Origin: Nectonema munidae
Lineage: Eukaryota > Nematomorpha > Nectonematoida > Nectonematidae
NCBI GenBank assembly: GCA_030549495.1
Contig: JAUIRK010000875.1
Location: forward strand, 771,501 to 835,500
DNA length: 64,000 nucleotides
Reading direction: 5' to 3'
This document shows, piece after piece, positions 1-12,829 of this stretch (position 1 is its first letter; each line of letters opens with the position of its first letter). The notes under the pieces are model-generated. The model did no database searches. It was not told the origin of the DNA and saw only the letters and a program-made list of their open reading frames with translations. The translations under genes and the position numbers were made by a program.

Positions 1-1800
1 AAGAATATGATCTAAAAGTACAAAATGTTTTAAGGCTTGCATCTGATTATGTGGTGCCTATTTGGTGGAATAAATTATAGAGGCACAAAATTCGCTGATT
101 TATGAAAAGGATTATAACAAGGATGTGTTCTGGCTCCAAATATGTATATCTACCGTGAATACATTGGAAAAGTAGAGAGGAAATAAAAGGAACCAATTTG
201 AAAGACAAAGTATAAGTAACCTGAGATATTACAGAGAAAAGCAATTCAGAATAAAATAATATCAAAAGATACAGTAGAACAGCGCGCGCTCTCTCTATAT
301 ATATATTCTCATTTATAATTTAAATCTTGGTATTTATATTAAAATGAAAAAACATAACAAACTGCCTTATTAATACTATATACGCTGAACTTTAACACTT
401 TAAGATCATTTTCATTTCTTGGGACACTGGTAATTTTAGGCATCTCTAGTAGAATAAGAACTTATTTTCTCCCTGGAATTCAGGGTAACTAGGAGTCAAA
501 CATGACTTAGTAACAGACTGTATATATGTCTCAAAATGAAATTTCTAAGGAAGTAACAAATGTTCTAAAAATAGATTGAAAAAAAATAAAAGCAGCGTTA
601 TAGGACCTTTATTAAATTAGTATATAAAATGTAATTAAAGTTAAAGATTTTCATCAAAAAGCAGAACAGCTACTGAATTTTAACCGAAGACTTTGTTTGA
701 TCAATGCTGGAAATTTAAACAATCATAGTAACACCCACTGAATAAAAATATCTGAAACAATAAATAAATGGTTTGCTATATAATTAAGTTAAATTATAAA
801 AGGTTCCCTGCTAATATTCTAAGCATAAAGAGTTGTGATCATTTTAGTAGTTAAGTGTGAATACCTGTTTCAAATAAATATTCTCTTCTTAACACTTACA
901 ATGGATCACTAATTAAAAGAAAAAAATATTCAATTAAAATATTTATGATCATGACAAACAGATAGAAAGCAAATTTCTTAAAAACTATTTAAAGCTTCTT
1001 TTTTTCAATAAAGATTATGATTAATGGGTTTACCTTGGAAAACAGATGGTTAAAATGATTAAATCATGTATGAACTCATTTAAAACATAAGCAGACGATA
1101 TTTTTTTAAAAAGTTGTGCTAAAATAAATATTTTTTCTTATATTTAGCCATTTTTAAAATTAAAAAAGAAAAATTAATAAAAAAAATAATAAAGCAACGA
1201 TATTTCGACCTTACAGACTTTTTCAAGAACCTTAAATGAAAATAAGATTAAAATTACAATACTTCGAATTGTATGCTTTGTTAACATGTACTTAGATTGC
1301 CTTGTATTTACTGTGATTTTCAAATGATATGCTTTAGGAATTTTTTTATATCGTATTATTCAACTAACTCTACCTATCTTTTCTTTTTTTTATTTTTTCA
1401 AAATTTAATGAGGATTTTTTTTCCTATTTTTTTCATATCAATTTTCAATTCTTATTATAAATATAGATTTACTTGAGTTCTACATTATTGTTAGGTGTGA
1501 CAATAACCTGTTTGGTTTGATCCACAATGCTGACTGTTATTACTATCGTTATGCGTTTTTTTCTCAAAATAAAAAAAAAATTGATGGTGTAGTGGTGCCA
1601 TAATATATAATATATATGTGCAAACAACTTATAAGAATAGAAACAAATAAAGAGAAGATAAGGGGTGCGTAGAGCACGAGAATCAACTTAATTATGGATA
1701 TTGGTGTGTGTGGTGTAGAAAGAAGTGGTATGAGTAGCCTGAGGGTGGTCATTTTTTGAGTTCTATGTTTCCATTTGGTTGTAGGCATTTTTATTATTTA
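1..1800. other. AT-rich stretch without a recognised gene
   Basis: I read no homologous coding sequence on either strand. There is a short CT/TA-rich tract near 283-306 and many A or T runs. The minus strand near 1564-1788 is open for about 74 codons but the peptide is low-complexity and unrecognised. Confidence 0.5.
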
Positions 1801-1829
1801 GGTATGTTTTATTTGATAAATAAAAGTTG

Positions 1830-2819
1830 AGAACCAATGTAAGATACTTCCATTTCAGATTACTTGTGTTCAATTTGTGTCTTAGCCACTCTACTGATAT
1901 GAAGTTTGTTCGAAAGGTTTTGAATAATGTAAATGACATTTCTATAGCCGTAGAGTATTCAGCTAAACACAGTCTTCATTTGCAAGAACAGCTTCAGCAG
2001 AATGAGGAGGTGAGAGAATCGATGCGTGATCGCACAAAATTAAAGCCACTAAGTGATACAAGGTGGGCTTCGCGAGCTGATATTTTGTGTGCCCTGTTAA
2101 AAGCTTTTGATGTTAGCGTTTTAAACTTTTGAAAAACATGGACAAAATGGAGAAAACAAAGCTAGTTCCTTAGCTTCTGCAACAACAAAATGTGATTTCA
2201 TTGTGTCCCTAGTTGTTCTTGAATATATCTTCTAATACACTCAGCGTCTTTCAGTCTTTCTACAAAAACCAAGCCTATATCTTGTGGAAGCATCTAAAGA
2301 AGCAAGTGCTTGCTTATAAATATTTGAAAGAGTGAGTATTGATGAAGAGATTAAAATGATATGTACACTAAAACACAGAATATTCCTGAAAAATATGATG
2401 TTACCCCAAAGAAGCCACTAACAGTTGAACGTCAAGCCCATTGAGATAACATAGAGGCAAAAACTGTCAATGAATAGTGAAAACATGATCTTTATCATAA
2501 GATCAGAGAAATGCATGAAAACTGTGTGACTCCACTTCCAGGATTTCAAGCTTAGTACTTGATACCAAACTCACTCTCAGATTTAACCGAAGTTCACATA
2601 GACCACATCTACACTCATTTCCAGCATGATTTTGGTGCAACTAAAGAGCAATTCAAAATGGAAGTCATTCGTTGGACAGCAAGGTGGGAGCTTAACCAGG
2701 GAAAACCAAACTTCCTTTTGAAAACTTTGGATGCAACTAGTAACGATTTATATCCATGTATCAATAATGCAATCACCACACTACTCACATGTCCGGTCTC
2801 TGTGTGCACAGCTGAATAA
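1830..2819 (+). mobile_element. hAT transposase remnant, ZMYM1-like
   Basis: Decayed hAT-family DNA transposase. The first open piece (to 2132) carries the SDTRWASRAD motif typical of the central RNase-H-like region of ZMYM1-type hAT proteins, where SDTRW is strongly conserved. A second piece (2559-2819) reads through LYPCINNAITTLLTCPVSVCTAE, which is the start of the C-terminal dimerisation domain (family pattern LPVSTATAERSFS), and stops at a TAA directly after the alanine-glutamate. Between the two pieces the frame is broken by several stops and shifts, so no full transposase can be made. Base composition is somewhat richer in G+C than the flanks. I could not identify terminal inverted repeats. 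Family assignment is from motif memory, not a search. Confidence 0.75.
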
Positions 2820-3401
2820 AGTTTTTTTATTTTTTATAATCTAATTTAAAATTAATAATTTATATTAATTTTGTGCTGAGAATAATTCTTCTATATATAT
2901 TTAACGTATTCTCTGTATATTTAATTTTTTTTATCTGTTTGGGTGTATTTGAGTAAAAAGTCTCACCTGAAATTTTTTATTCAATAAATTGTATACTATT
3001 TGTCATATTTTTTTTCTATTTTACCTTCGTCGCTCCACATGCAGTTCCAACTACCATTTTGAAAATCCAGGCTAGGCTCCTGACTAATAACTAACTAATC
3101 AACTATAATACTTTCGAAAATAAGAATTTAATGAGTAATAAAAATACAAAATAAAATTTAAACCTTAAATGTCTTTCGAATTATTGCTTCAAATGAGGGG
3201 CCGTGATCGTAAAAAAAGAAAATATTGTTCTAATCTATAAAACACTAAGAAATAAAATAGAAAAGAAAATTAGATTTTAAAATTTGAAACAAATTAGATT
3301 ACAAATTAGAACTGAAACAAATGCTACGATAAAGAAAGCTGTTTCGCTTTAATTTTAACTATATACCAAATCGATTTTTCCTATTTTTAGAAGTAAAATG
3401 T

Positions 3402-3542
3402 AAAAAAGGTACCGTGGGTGTGTTTTCATTGACAAGGCACTGATTTACCGCTTATGTCAAACTATGAACAAATTGATATCCATGAGGAATCGAACCCAGA
3501 GGCTTCCGTGCTGAGTCCATCATCTCAACCAACCTGCCATGC
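3402..3542 (-). mobile_element. tRNA-derived SINE, family A, copy 1
   Basis: Read on the minus strand, the copy contains an RNA polymerase III B-box match, GGGTTCGATTCC, preceded by a TTGGTTGAGATGATGG A-box-like stretch at tRNA spacing. It ends in a tail whose plus-strand reading is GGTACCGTGGGTGTGTTTTC. The same head and tail recur at 16.1, 28.9, 47.6 and 58.1 kb, and a head alone at 46.2 kb, which defines it as a dispersed SINE. Confidence 0.75.
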
Positions 3543-3911
3543 TTTAAATATTAAAAATTTCGTTTTTAAATTTGCCATATTTAAGTTTGTAGGAAATTTT
3601 ATAACGTGTTTTCAACTTACTTTGAAAAAAATATAATCGAAAAAATAATGTAAGTTTTTGGGGTAGGTGTAAAATAAGCTGCAAAAAAAGCTGCAAAAGT
3701 AAAGCCTGATTTCGAATAAACGAAAAGAGATAACAGAGTGAAAATTTACTTACATATAAAACTCGAGTCTCTAATTCAGAAAAAAAATCAAATCAAGTTA
3801 TATATATTAAAAAAACATTATATTTTAGTGATAATAAGTCAAAATTTATGGATTTGTCTTCCATTTCTGTTACCTCGATGGTGGCAATAATGTGTATGCG
3901 AATTAATTTAT

Positions 3912-3935
3912 GTAGGTAGGTAGGTAGGTAGGTAG
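3912..3935. repeat. (GTAG)n microsatellite
   Basis: Six tandem GTAG units. It lies about 145 bp beyond the last coding codon of the minus-strand LINE at 4.1-6.1 kb and could be the simple-sequence tail that some LINE clades carry at the 3' end, or an unrelated microsatellite. Confidence 0.8.
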
Positions 3936-4078
3936 TGAGATCTCAAAGCACAATCCGACTTAAGTCGATATGCTTGCAGTGCTGTGTTGCTTGGGAATAT
4001 AGGAAAAAGTGGGTTTAATGATCTAAAATAAACAATGAAAACAAGTGTAGATATAAAAGCTAAAAAAAAAAAAAAAAA

Positions 4079-6066
4079 TGACTAATTGGGTGAATGGATG
4101 GGCAAGACAATAAGTTTAGGTTCAATTACATTAATCAATTTATTAAGTTTGATGAGAAGGGATGGATAATAGATTAGGTCAGTTAGGGAGATAGGAAAAC
4201 GTCCAAGAGTGCGCATTGTCGAGTTAATGAAATTTTCGCAGATTGTGTGGGTGTATTGACATGTAAAAATAATGTGGTAGGGTGACTCTGAAAATTCATG
4301 ACATAAACGACATAAGCTATCGTTAGAAATTTTTCGTTGAAGTAAGTATTCTTTGCAAGATACATGACCTGACAGCCATCTAATAAGAGGTCGGGTTTTT
4401 TGAAATTGCTTTGGCTCCATGTATATTGAATTGCTTGTACATTTGAGAATGAATTGGTTACACGCGACTTTGAAGAAATACTTTCCCTGTTCCAGATTTT
4501 ATAAACGTGGTCAATAAAAACCAAGTTGAAAACTTTGAAGTGGGTGGAAAGGGACAAGACGGGTGAGAGATGACTTGCTTGCTTGGCTAAGATGTCGACA
4601 TAGTGGTTTTCGTAGATATCAGTGTGGGATGGGCACCAATTAAAGCTTAAAGAGAATTTGTTAGATAAAAGGAGGAGTTTCGGATAAATGAGAGATATAA
4701 AGTAGGGAATTCGGGAAGTCAGGTTGAGATGATGAATAGTGTTACGAGAATCAGTAAAAAAGCTTAAATGTTTGAAAGAAGAAAAAGACTGGATATTGGA
4801 AAGAAGATGGTTACAAGCAGAGAGGATAGCAATTGATTCAGCTTCTGATGTGGAGAGTAAGGAATCAATTGGAGCTTGGAATTTGAAGAAAGGAGAAATT
4901 GAGAAAGGCTTAAAAAGGCCCATGCTATTGAGCAATGATTTGAAGACTTCGAAGCATCGGAAAAGATACGCAAAATATGAGGGCTAATGCGAGATGTCAA
5001 AATAGACGATTTTGCTAAACTGATATTACGACAAATATTTAGAGAGTATGGAAGGGGTGATGAGGGATGCTTTAAAGTTATAGATGGCAAATTACGATGA
5101 ACAAGGTGAACTTTCAAGTTAGGAGCAAAAGAGGAAAGTAGTGAGTTAAAGAAACTGAAGGAAGGCGTGATGTCAGAAAAATCGTGAGAAGTTAAGAGTG
5201 GAGGATTGCAAGATTTATACAGAAAATAAATCTCTTTAGTAAAATCTTTTTAGTTGAAGATGGAGAGGAGGAATATCTAGCATAATTTCAAGTAAGCTAG
5301 TAGAGGTAGAGCGGAATGCCTTGGATATAGAGAGGAGACATAGCCTATGAATTTTAGAAAGTAGATGGAGCGAAGATGAATGAAGAAGAGCTAAGCCCCA
5401 GGAGAGAATACCGTATTGGATGATAGGAAGGACAATGCCGGTGTATATAAAACGAGAGTGAGAGACAGACAAGCCCCATTTGTAAGCAACGACTTTTTTT
5501 GTGGAAAAAATTATGAAGCTTAGCTTTTTGTATAAACTTTTGAAGTATTCCGTCCAACGTAAGTTGGATTGGAAAGTGAGCCCGAGATATTTAACAGATG
5601 ATGAGGGTGTTATATAGGTCGAGTTTAAAGTGACACCAAGATTTGAAATTGATTTTCGAGTGAAATGGATCAACGACGTTTTAGATGGATTAAAGGAGAT
5701 CTTGAATGAGTTAGAAAATTTCACTAGAGATTTAAAAAAGGCTGAAATTCTATAAAGATTCTTAATAAGTGAGTCACTTGAGAAGGAGAAAACAATGTCA
5801 TCAGAATAACATTGAGCGAATTCTGTATTTGACCTAATAAAGTCGAGGATTGGATTGATTAGGACAATCCAGAGAATATCCGAGAGGCAACCACCTTGTG
5901 GTGTAGATAGAGAGAGAGAATGAACAGCAGAGAAGAATTTATATTTGAAGATGAGTTGTCTGTTTGAGAGGTAACTAGATATTAATTTTATAAGGTATTT
6001 GGGGTAGGCTTTAGATAATAGATTGGAAAGAATAGCAGGATGCCAAGCTTCTATCCAATTTTTAAT
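4079..6066 (-). mobile_element. 5'-truncated LINE with RT, RNase H and CCHC knuckle
   Basis: Non-LTR retrotransposon, ORF2 remnant on the minus strand. In coding order: reverse transcriptase blocks with STPQGGCLSD (usual PQGS.LSP) and CYSDD at plus positions about 5798-5812, which is the Y-x-D-D catalytic motif; the thumb region to about 5236; an RNase H domain with FSDASKS, STSEAESIAIL and FFTDSRNT supplying D-E-D; then a C-terminal CRLCHEF...H...C knuckle near 4270-4320. An RNase H domain after the RT points to the I, R1 or LOA side of the LINE tree. The endonuclease and first RT blocks are missing, so the copy is 5' truncated near 6066. There are frameshifts, for example near 4930 inside RNase H and near 4280, and stops, so it is dead. 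Minus-strand coding explains the purine-rich plus strand of this stretch. Confidence 0.85.
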
Positions 6067-6186
6067 TTCTTTAATCTTTTTATTCTCTTTTGTTTTTAAA
6101 GATGATCTTTATTCAAAATATCAAATAAAAAATATATTTATTATATTATTTTTATATTATTATTATTGATTTGAGAATAGATAAAG

Positions 6187-6369
6187 CTCGTCAAAGATAA
6201 GCGTTAACGATAAATGCTCACGTACAGCCACTAGATGCAAATTCAAACCTCAAAGTTTGAACACAAAAGTGGAACTGAGACTTCAATAGAAGAAAGAGGT
6301 CTTTTACACTGTGTACGCTTAGTTATGATGATCAAATACAAGAGTACATACAATTTCTAATTTTAACTA
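6187..6369 (+). mobile_element. tRNA-derived SINE, family B, copy 1
   Basis: Shares an interrupted match of about 170 bp with the copies at 36.3, 36.6 and 50.5 kb, in the opposite orientation. The head carries a GATAAATGCTCACGTACAGCC stretch followed by a B-box-like AATTCAAACCTC. The body ends TCTTTTACACTGTGTACGCTTAG and GATGATCAAATACAAGAG. Confidence 0.65.
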
Positions 6370-9169
6370 ACACCTTGTATGCAGAATTAAGTATATATTT
6401 ATTTTGATATAATTTAATTCACTTAATATACTGAGCACTTCCTTTGTCATCACTTTCTTAAATATGCTGAGCACTTCTTTTCATTTGGATCTTTCTAACT
6501 ACAAATATACCGTGATTTTAATAAACAATTTATTGCAGATCTGATTGTGATATTTTTTAAAAATTACTATTCCGTCAAAAAATTTATTAAATCAAGAAAT
6601 TTCGAAATTAAAAACAATAATAAATTTTAAATGCATAATTTTTCAATAAATATAGTATTTATTTACTTAATACACCATTTTATGATGTATAATCTGTCAG
6701 TAAATTAATTTTCACATGTAACCTAACTGACAAATTTACTTTCACCGGAGAAGCTATCTGAATAATTTCATATTTTCTAAAACACTTAATTTTACATAAC
6801 TACACCAATATCAATGAATTTTTAAGGGAGTTTACCCTTACCTTTAATGTTTATAATATTTTAATATCTACCAAAAAGTCGAGTCTTTGGGATCCAAAAA
6901 ATCATTTAAGTTATGCAAAGTTCGAATTAAACGAATGATCAGTATCATATATTTTTTTGAATGAATAGCAGTTCTGTGATACTTCCAGGTACAAATTTAA
7001 GGGAGCAAAACCTCAAAAAAAATTGAATTCATTTTATTTTATAAAAAAATAACGAGAGTATATATACAAAATTACGATAATTTACGTTGAAAAGAGCATA
7101 AAATTTTGTGCCTACACGCTTAAAGATAATAATAAAATATGGTACAATAATTCAAAGCAAATCATAGGGCTGCAAATATCTCAGCGCTGAAAATGCCTTA
7201 CAACGAAATGAATGAAAGCATGTGTAATTCACACTTTTATTGATTTTTCATAAAAACTTTGTATTCAAAGCCTCTGAAATATATTGCAACATGATGAACT
7301 GCAATTCACAGATAGCATTGAAATTTTTATCCTGAATAATTTAAGTTATAAATTGATATCAGAAAAAGCATGAATTACTTCGATTTAACCGAAAATTCCA
7401 CCTATCTGATTTTGAGTTAAACGAAAATTTAGCATGTGTAGATATGACTGAGACAGGTACAGCGACTCGAGTTATCGAGAGCTTACTACTAGATGTATCT
7501 ATAAACTATTATGCTAGGATAAATTTAAAATGATATCTAAATATAAAAACTTTCATTTTATTAAATTGTCAATTTTTATAAATATTATAATATAGATACA
7601 TTATAATAAATTTTTTTCCTAAGAGAAATCCTCTTTTTACGAAATTCGAATAAATTTTGATAAAATTTCAAAAACCAGCCAGATAAATTAGTACTAAGAA
7701 AATTTTCCCAAAGTTATTAAAAATCAATGACTTTAAAATTTCCTAGATATCTGCCAACGTGAAAAATTTTTTTTTTTTAAGATTTTCTTGACAAAAATAT
7801 TGCCACCTTTGGATATATACTTCGAAGAATATTTTTTTTATTTTCCCCATCATTTGTTGGAAAAAATATTCTTTTAAAGATTTTCATTTAAATTTGTGCA
7901 GGAAAATTAATTTTTTTAACCTTTTACCTTTCGAAGTTATCATTTCTCAACTTAATAAAAAGAATCAAGTTTTTTATGTTGACTTTTTCACGAAAATGAT
8001 TTCTGTTAAGGTACCAAATTTTAAAACTTTAACACAAAATTTGATTTTCAGAAGAATTTTTGAAACTGGATTTCCAATTTTTCAAAAATAATAAGTCCAC
8101 TTTTCCGTATAAAGCCATTACCAAATTTATGTAAAAATGAGTTTTGAACAATTTTTAATACACTTTCAAAAGAATTTTCCTTTTCAAACGATGCCTATCG
8201 TTAAGACAGTTTACTTAATTGATGTATAAAATGTTTTTAGAATACAAAAATAATTATTCTGTAAAATTTAGTTAATATCTGTTGCGGGTATTATTAAAAA
8301 ACCTTACAATTAAAAATGCGAGCTGATCATTATTGCCTAAACTTAATTCAAGGGTTTTCAAATAAATTTTGTTAATCATGTTGTATATGATTGGATACTT
8401 TGGTCGACACTTTAAAATTTCTTCATAAGTGCAGAATCTTTCATTAGGGCGGGAGACACTATACTATTTTTTGAACAACTGGTTAAGTTTAACAATTTTT
8501 AAGATAAAATACAAACTTTCTAATAAAGTTTTCTAATTAAAAACATGCTTCATCTTAAATAAAAATGGCTTTCCTAATAGATTTATTGAAAATAATGAAA
8601 ATTTTAAAATAAAAACGAATAATAGTACACTAAATAATTGTGTAAGAGAAAACAAAAAATAAAAATTAAAGAGTTTTCAGAACTACGAAGACTTTTACAG
8701 AGTTCTTATTTGACTAAACACAATTCATCCTGATAAATAAAAATCTGAAAAAAAATTAAAGCGATTCATGAAATTGATGAAAAAATTAATCATAAGTTCC
8801 ATACCTAAATACTTTTTAGCTTTCTACATTCATCGATTTCTTGTTACTTGCAATATTAAAAACTTTTATTATCTTACGGGAATAAATGAATACAGGAATA
8901 TTGAATTAGAAAAAAATTTAAAAAGTGAAATCAGATAATTTTCTATATTTCTTATCATTTTTCATAAAATTTTGAATACACTGAAATAAGAAAGAGACAT
9001 TATATAAAACAGTTTTTAGATAAAATACTTTCAGAATAATTATTGATCATTAATTTTGTTAAAAGTTAAGTAAGGTAACAAATACGAATATGGTAAAAAA
9101 GTTGTTTTAAGAGTTGATTTTGAAATTACTTAAGCTTGATTTATTATAAAATCTTAAAAAAATATTTAA
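6370..9169. other. AT-rich, nothing recognised
   Basis: About 2.8 kb of A+T-rich DNA without a homologous coding stretch, RNA gene or clear repeat structure that I can see on either strand. Confidence 0.45.
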
Positions 9170-10440
9170 TATGAACTTATAATAAAGAATTAAGGAAAAA
9201 AGTTAAATTTCTTACATATAAAGCAGAGATCAGCCTTGAAAATGTTTACAGAAAAGCAAAGATTGACCTTCAAAAAAAGTTGAATGAACTTATGAAAAAA
9301 AATAAATAAAAAATTTAAGTTCCTTACACAGAAAGCAAAAGTCAATCTTAAAAATTTTTTAACGTAATTATAGGGAAATATAAGCAAAAAGTAAAGTTTG
9401 TTACAGAGAGAGCAAAGATCAACCTTTAAAAATTGAACTTATAAAAAGAATTAAAGAAAAAATTTTAATTTCTTACAGATAAAGCAAAGATCCGCCTTGA
9501 AAAAGTTTAATATAATAGGGGATGATAAAAAAGTTTACAGAAAATTAAAGATTGACCTTCAAAAAAAGTTGAATGAACTTATGAAAAAAATAAGTAAAAA
9601 ATTTAAGTTTCTTACACAGAAAGCAAATGTCAACCTTAAAAAATAAATTAAGTAAAAATATTAATCTTTGAGAAAAAGCAAAGATCAGCCTTGAAAAAAG
9701 TTTAATATAATAGGGGATGAACTTATAAAAAAGTTTACAGAAAAGCAAACATTGACCTTCCAAAAAAGTTGAATGAACTTATGAAAATAAATAAATAAAA
9801 AATTTAAGTTCGTAAAGCAAAAGTCAGCCTTAAAAAATTTTTAACGTAATTATAAGGAAATATAAGTAAAAAGTAAATTTTGTTACAGAGAGAGCAAAGA
9901 TCAACCTTTAAAAATGTTTAATATGAACTTATAAAAAAGAATTAAAGAAAAAATTTTAATTTCTCACAGATAAAGCAAAGATCCGCCTTAAAAAAGTTTA
10001 ATATAATAGGGGATGATAAAAAAGTTTACAGAAAATTAAAGATTGACCTTCAAAAAAAGTTGAATGAACTTATGAAAAAAATAAGTAAAAAATTTAAGTT
10101 CCTGACACAGAAAGCAAAGGTCAACCTTAAAAATTTTTAACGTAATTATAGGAAAAATCAGTAAAAAGTAAAGTTTGTTACAGCGAGAGCAAAGATCAAC
10201 CTTAAAAATATTTAATATGAACTTATAATAAAGAATTAAGGAAACAAGTTAAATTTCTTACAGATAAAGCAAAGATCCGCCTTGAAAAAGTTAAATATAA
10301 TAGAGGATGAACTTATAAAATAAATTAAGTAAAAATATTAAGGCCAACCTTCAAAAAAAATATTATAATAAGCGAAGAACTTATAAAAACAATTATAAAT
10401 AAGTTAAGTTTCTTACAGAAAAAACAAAGTTCAAACTATA
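9170..10440. repeat. Tandem array of ~70-bp monomers with higher-order order
   Basis: About 18 diverged copies of a unit around the core GCAAAGATCAACCTTNAAAAA, mostly 57-83 bp apart. Four monomer types recur in the same order: A ends CGCCTTGAAAAAG, B reads GACCTTCAAAAAAAGTTGAATG, C reads GTCAACCTTAAAAATTTTTAACG, D reads TCAACCTTTAAAA. A-starts lie near 9226, 9483, 9678, 9977 and 10268, giving higher-order periods of roughly 195-300 bp, and one round lacks D. The minus strand stays partly open because the unit translates to a repeated LCF-x-KK-type peptide, but I read this as a by-product of the repeat rather than a gene. Confidence 0.8.
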
Positions 10441-11384
10441 AAAAAAATTTGAAATAGAAAACAAGAAAATGGTTGTAATTATATTTTAGGAGAAAATAAA
10501 AGAATTCGCCATTTTTAAAAATCCAAAAAAATGGCCGTCGAATTTGCAGCTTATTTTACCCTTAAAATGGTTCCCAAAAATTTCGGAAAAGTTTGAGAGG
10601 CTATCATACAAATTCTAGGGAACAGATTTAATTGTAACTTTGAATATATATATTGTATATTATATTTAGTTTATATGCAAAATTTAAATTAAATTGTCAA
10701 ATTATTTACGAAGTTATTTAACTTTATATTTGAAGCTATTTTTGCAGCTTATTTTACATAGACCGAAGTTTTTGTTAATAAAATAAATGAATGAGAAAGA
10801 ATATGCGCATTTTAAAAATAATTTAAGTATTAAAAATAATAGCCAAATAAAGCAGACGACTTAAGTAATTCGTATTTAATTTCATTAAATTTTCCTTTAC
10901 AGACATCCGTCTAAAATGTTTTAATTTACATAATTTTGCGCCCTTTGTAAAAAAGCGTTCGTGGGCCTCCTTTTATTAGTGTATAAGAAAATATGTTTAG
11001 ATACAATTTTCTGATATAAAAGGCAAATTTGATTGCCACTTTCAAATATTTTCAAATCGTGTGTCACTTTCATTAGTGTAGAAGTTGGAAGATAACTTTC
11101 TAATTCTCCTTTTTATTCATGCTTTTTTGTATGTAAGTATGATATTAGAATATTTGTCAATGTATGCGCTAATTAAATAAATTGTAACAAACATACATAG
11201 ACTGACATTTTTTTCCAAATTTGTATCTCAAATATATCCTGATTTCCAAAGTTTACCTTTTATATTACCATAACTTAACATAGCATAAATTAGCGAAATA
11301 GTAGGTTAAGTCAAAAAATTATAGCATAATATATTAAAAGAATAATTAAATATTAAAAAAATTATATAAAGAGAAAATCGTGTA
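10441..11384. other. AT-rich, nothing recognised
   Basis: No gene or repeat boundary recognised between the tandem array and the LINE fragment. Confidence 0.4.
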
Positions 11385-12160
11385 GGCATGTTTCTAAAAA
11401 TCATCCAATCTAATCATGAAAGTATTCAAAGAATGAGATTGACAACAAAATCAGGCAGTGAATTCCAATCTTTAATAATTTTTTGGGATAAAAAAATTTT
11501 TTAGGTAGGAGGGACACTTCTAAAATTTTGAGGAATGGAATCATTATGTTTTTTTAGAATAATCATGTAAGATATATGAACTAAGTTCCATATTCTTATT
11601 GACAATGTTATAGAATGAAATCATATATCTCCTCTTGAATCTATGCATCATGGGAAGCAAGTTTATCTTTTCAAGTCTTTTTTATAAGTTAATTCCTTTC
11701 GAAAATCTTTTTAGTAATAGAGCTTTGAACTCTTTCAATGTTAACAGCATCTTACCCGTGATTACCTAACTCCAATATAGGTCTTATTAGAGTTTTGTAG
11801 AGATTTGGTGCTGTAGTCGATAAACAACATCATTTTGGAACTTAATAAGATTAGTGAGTGTTGATTTGGCAAAACCGACACCCATGCTGTTTCAAATTTA
11901 AAAGATTAAAGTTATGCTTCTAATTTTTTTTGCAATTATTGATTCGAGTACTTTAGAAGGACTTTAGAAGGGCTTACAGTTCTATAGCTAACAACTTTCT
12001 TTCTTTAATTGGTTTTTCAAAAAGAATTCCTACTGGAATGGCTAGGATTTACTGGTAATGAAATTAACTAAAGCATCGGGGTTACGCAAAGTAATATTGT
12101 AATTATTATAGATGGTGACCTGATTAGAGAAAATTGGACTAAAGTACAAACTAAAGATGT
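11385..12160 (-). mobile_element. LINE 3' fragment (CR1/Rex/Jockey-like C-terminus)
   Basis: Read on the minus strand, three frames hold pieces of the conserved tail of a LINE ORF2: LYKTLIRPILELGN (family LYKTLVRPILEYGN), NIERVQSSITKKIF (family IEKVQRRATKLI), then KRRYMISFYNIVN, and near the end FLSQKIIKDWNSLPDFVV (family FFSNRVINDWNSLP). A piece resembling the NYRPVS block of the RT lies near 11,950-12,000, implying that much of the RT between is deleted. Several frameshifts and stops make it inactive. The 3' limit near 11,385 is estimated from the end of the LDDF-type terminal motif. It belongs to a different LINE lineage from the RNase-H-bearing copy at 4-6 kb. Confidence 0.7.
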
Positions 12161-12829
12161 TAACCCTATTCGTGACGGGCTATTTTAATTTCCTCAGTGA
12201 AGGAGGAAGGGGAGCCCTTTGGCCCCCTTTTTCCCATAAAAATATTAAATATTTTTACAAAATTATTGCGTGAACCCACTAAATAATTGATTTTGGTGTG
12301 ATTTTAATTTATGAAAATCAATCAAAACTGAAAAAATCAATCAAAGCTGTCAATCATTGCTAAATATATACGCTTCAAAATATATTATAATTCCACATTT
12401 TAGGCTTAATATGGTTTTAATTTATTTAATAAAGTAAATTTTGGTGATTAATTAACTCCAAAAATTTCACCTGTCAGTAAATTAGATTTCACATGTGACT
12501 TATCGCCAAACAATTTTTCTCACTATTTAGAAAAAAACTTATCCATACACAGCAAATTGAACACGCTCAATTTGATTCCGAAAATACTTTTGTCACACTA
12601 GATTTAAATTGAGGTTACTATTTAACTTTGGTTTATTTGTAGTTAGATGTTTTTATCATTTTTGAACAATTTTCGTCCCATTTAGCAAATCGATATTTCA
12701 CGATCGATTTTCAATTATCACGGTAAATTTTAATGTGGTTAAAATACAAAATTTAAGTTTATAAATTTTAATTTTCGTTTACTAATTAAAGAAGCAGTTT
12801 TGAACTATATATCTCAATATGACCTCTAT

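Noticed and set aside
3402-3542. True tRNA gene at the B-box matches
   Set aside because: No acceptor stem or intact cloverleaf forms and the sequence is dispersed with a shared tail, as in SINEs.
9190-9763. Minus-strand open frames with a repeated LCF-x-KK peptide
   Set aside because: They arise from the tandem repeat unit; frames shift between units and no start, domain or composition supports a protein.
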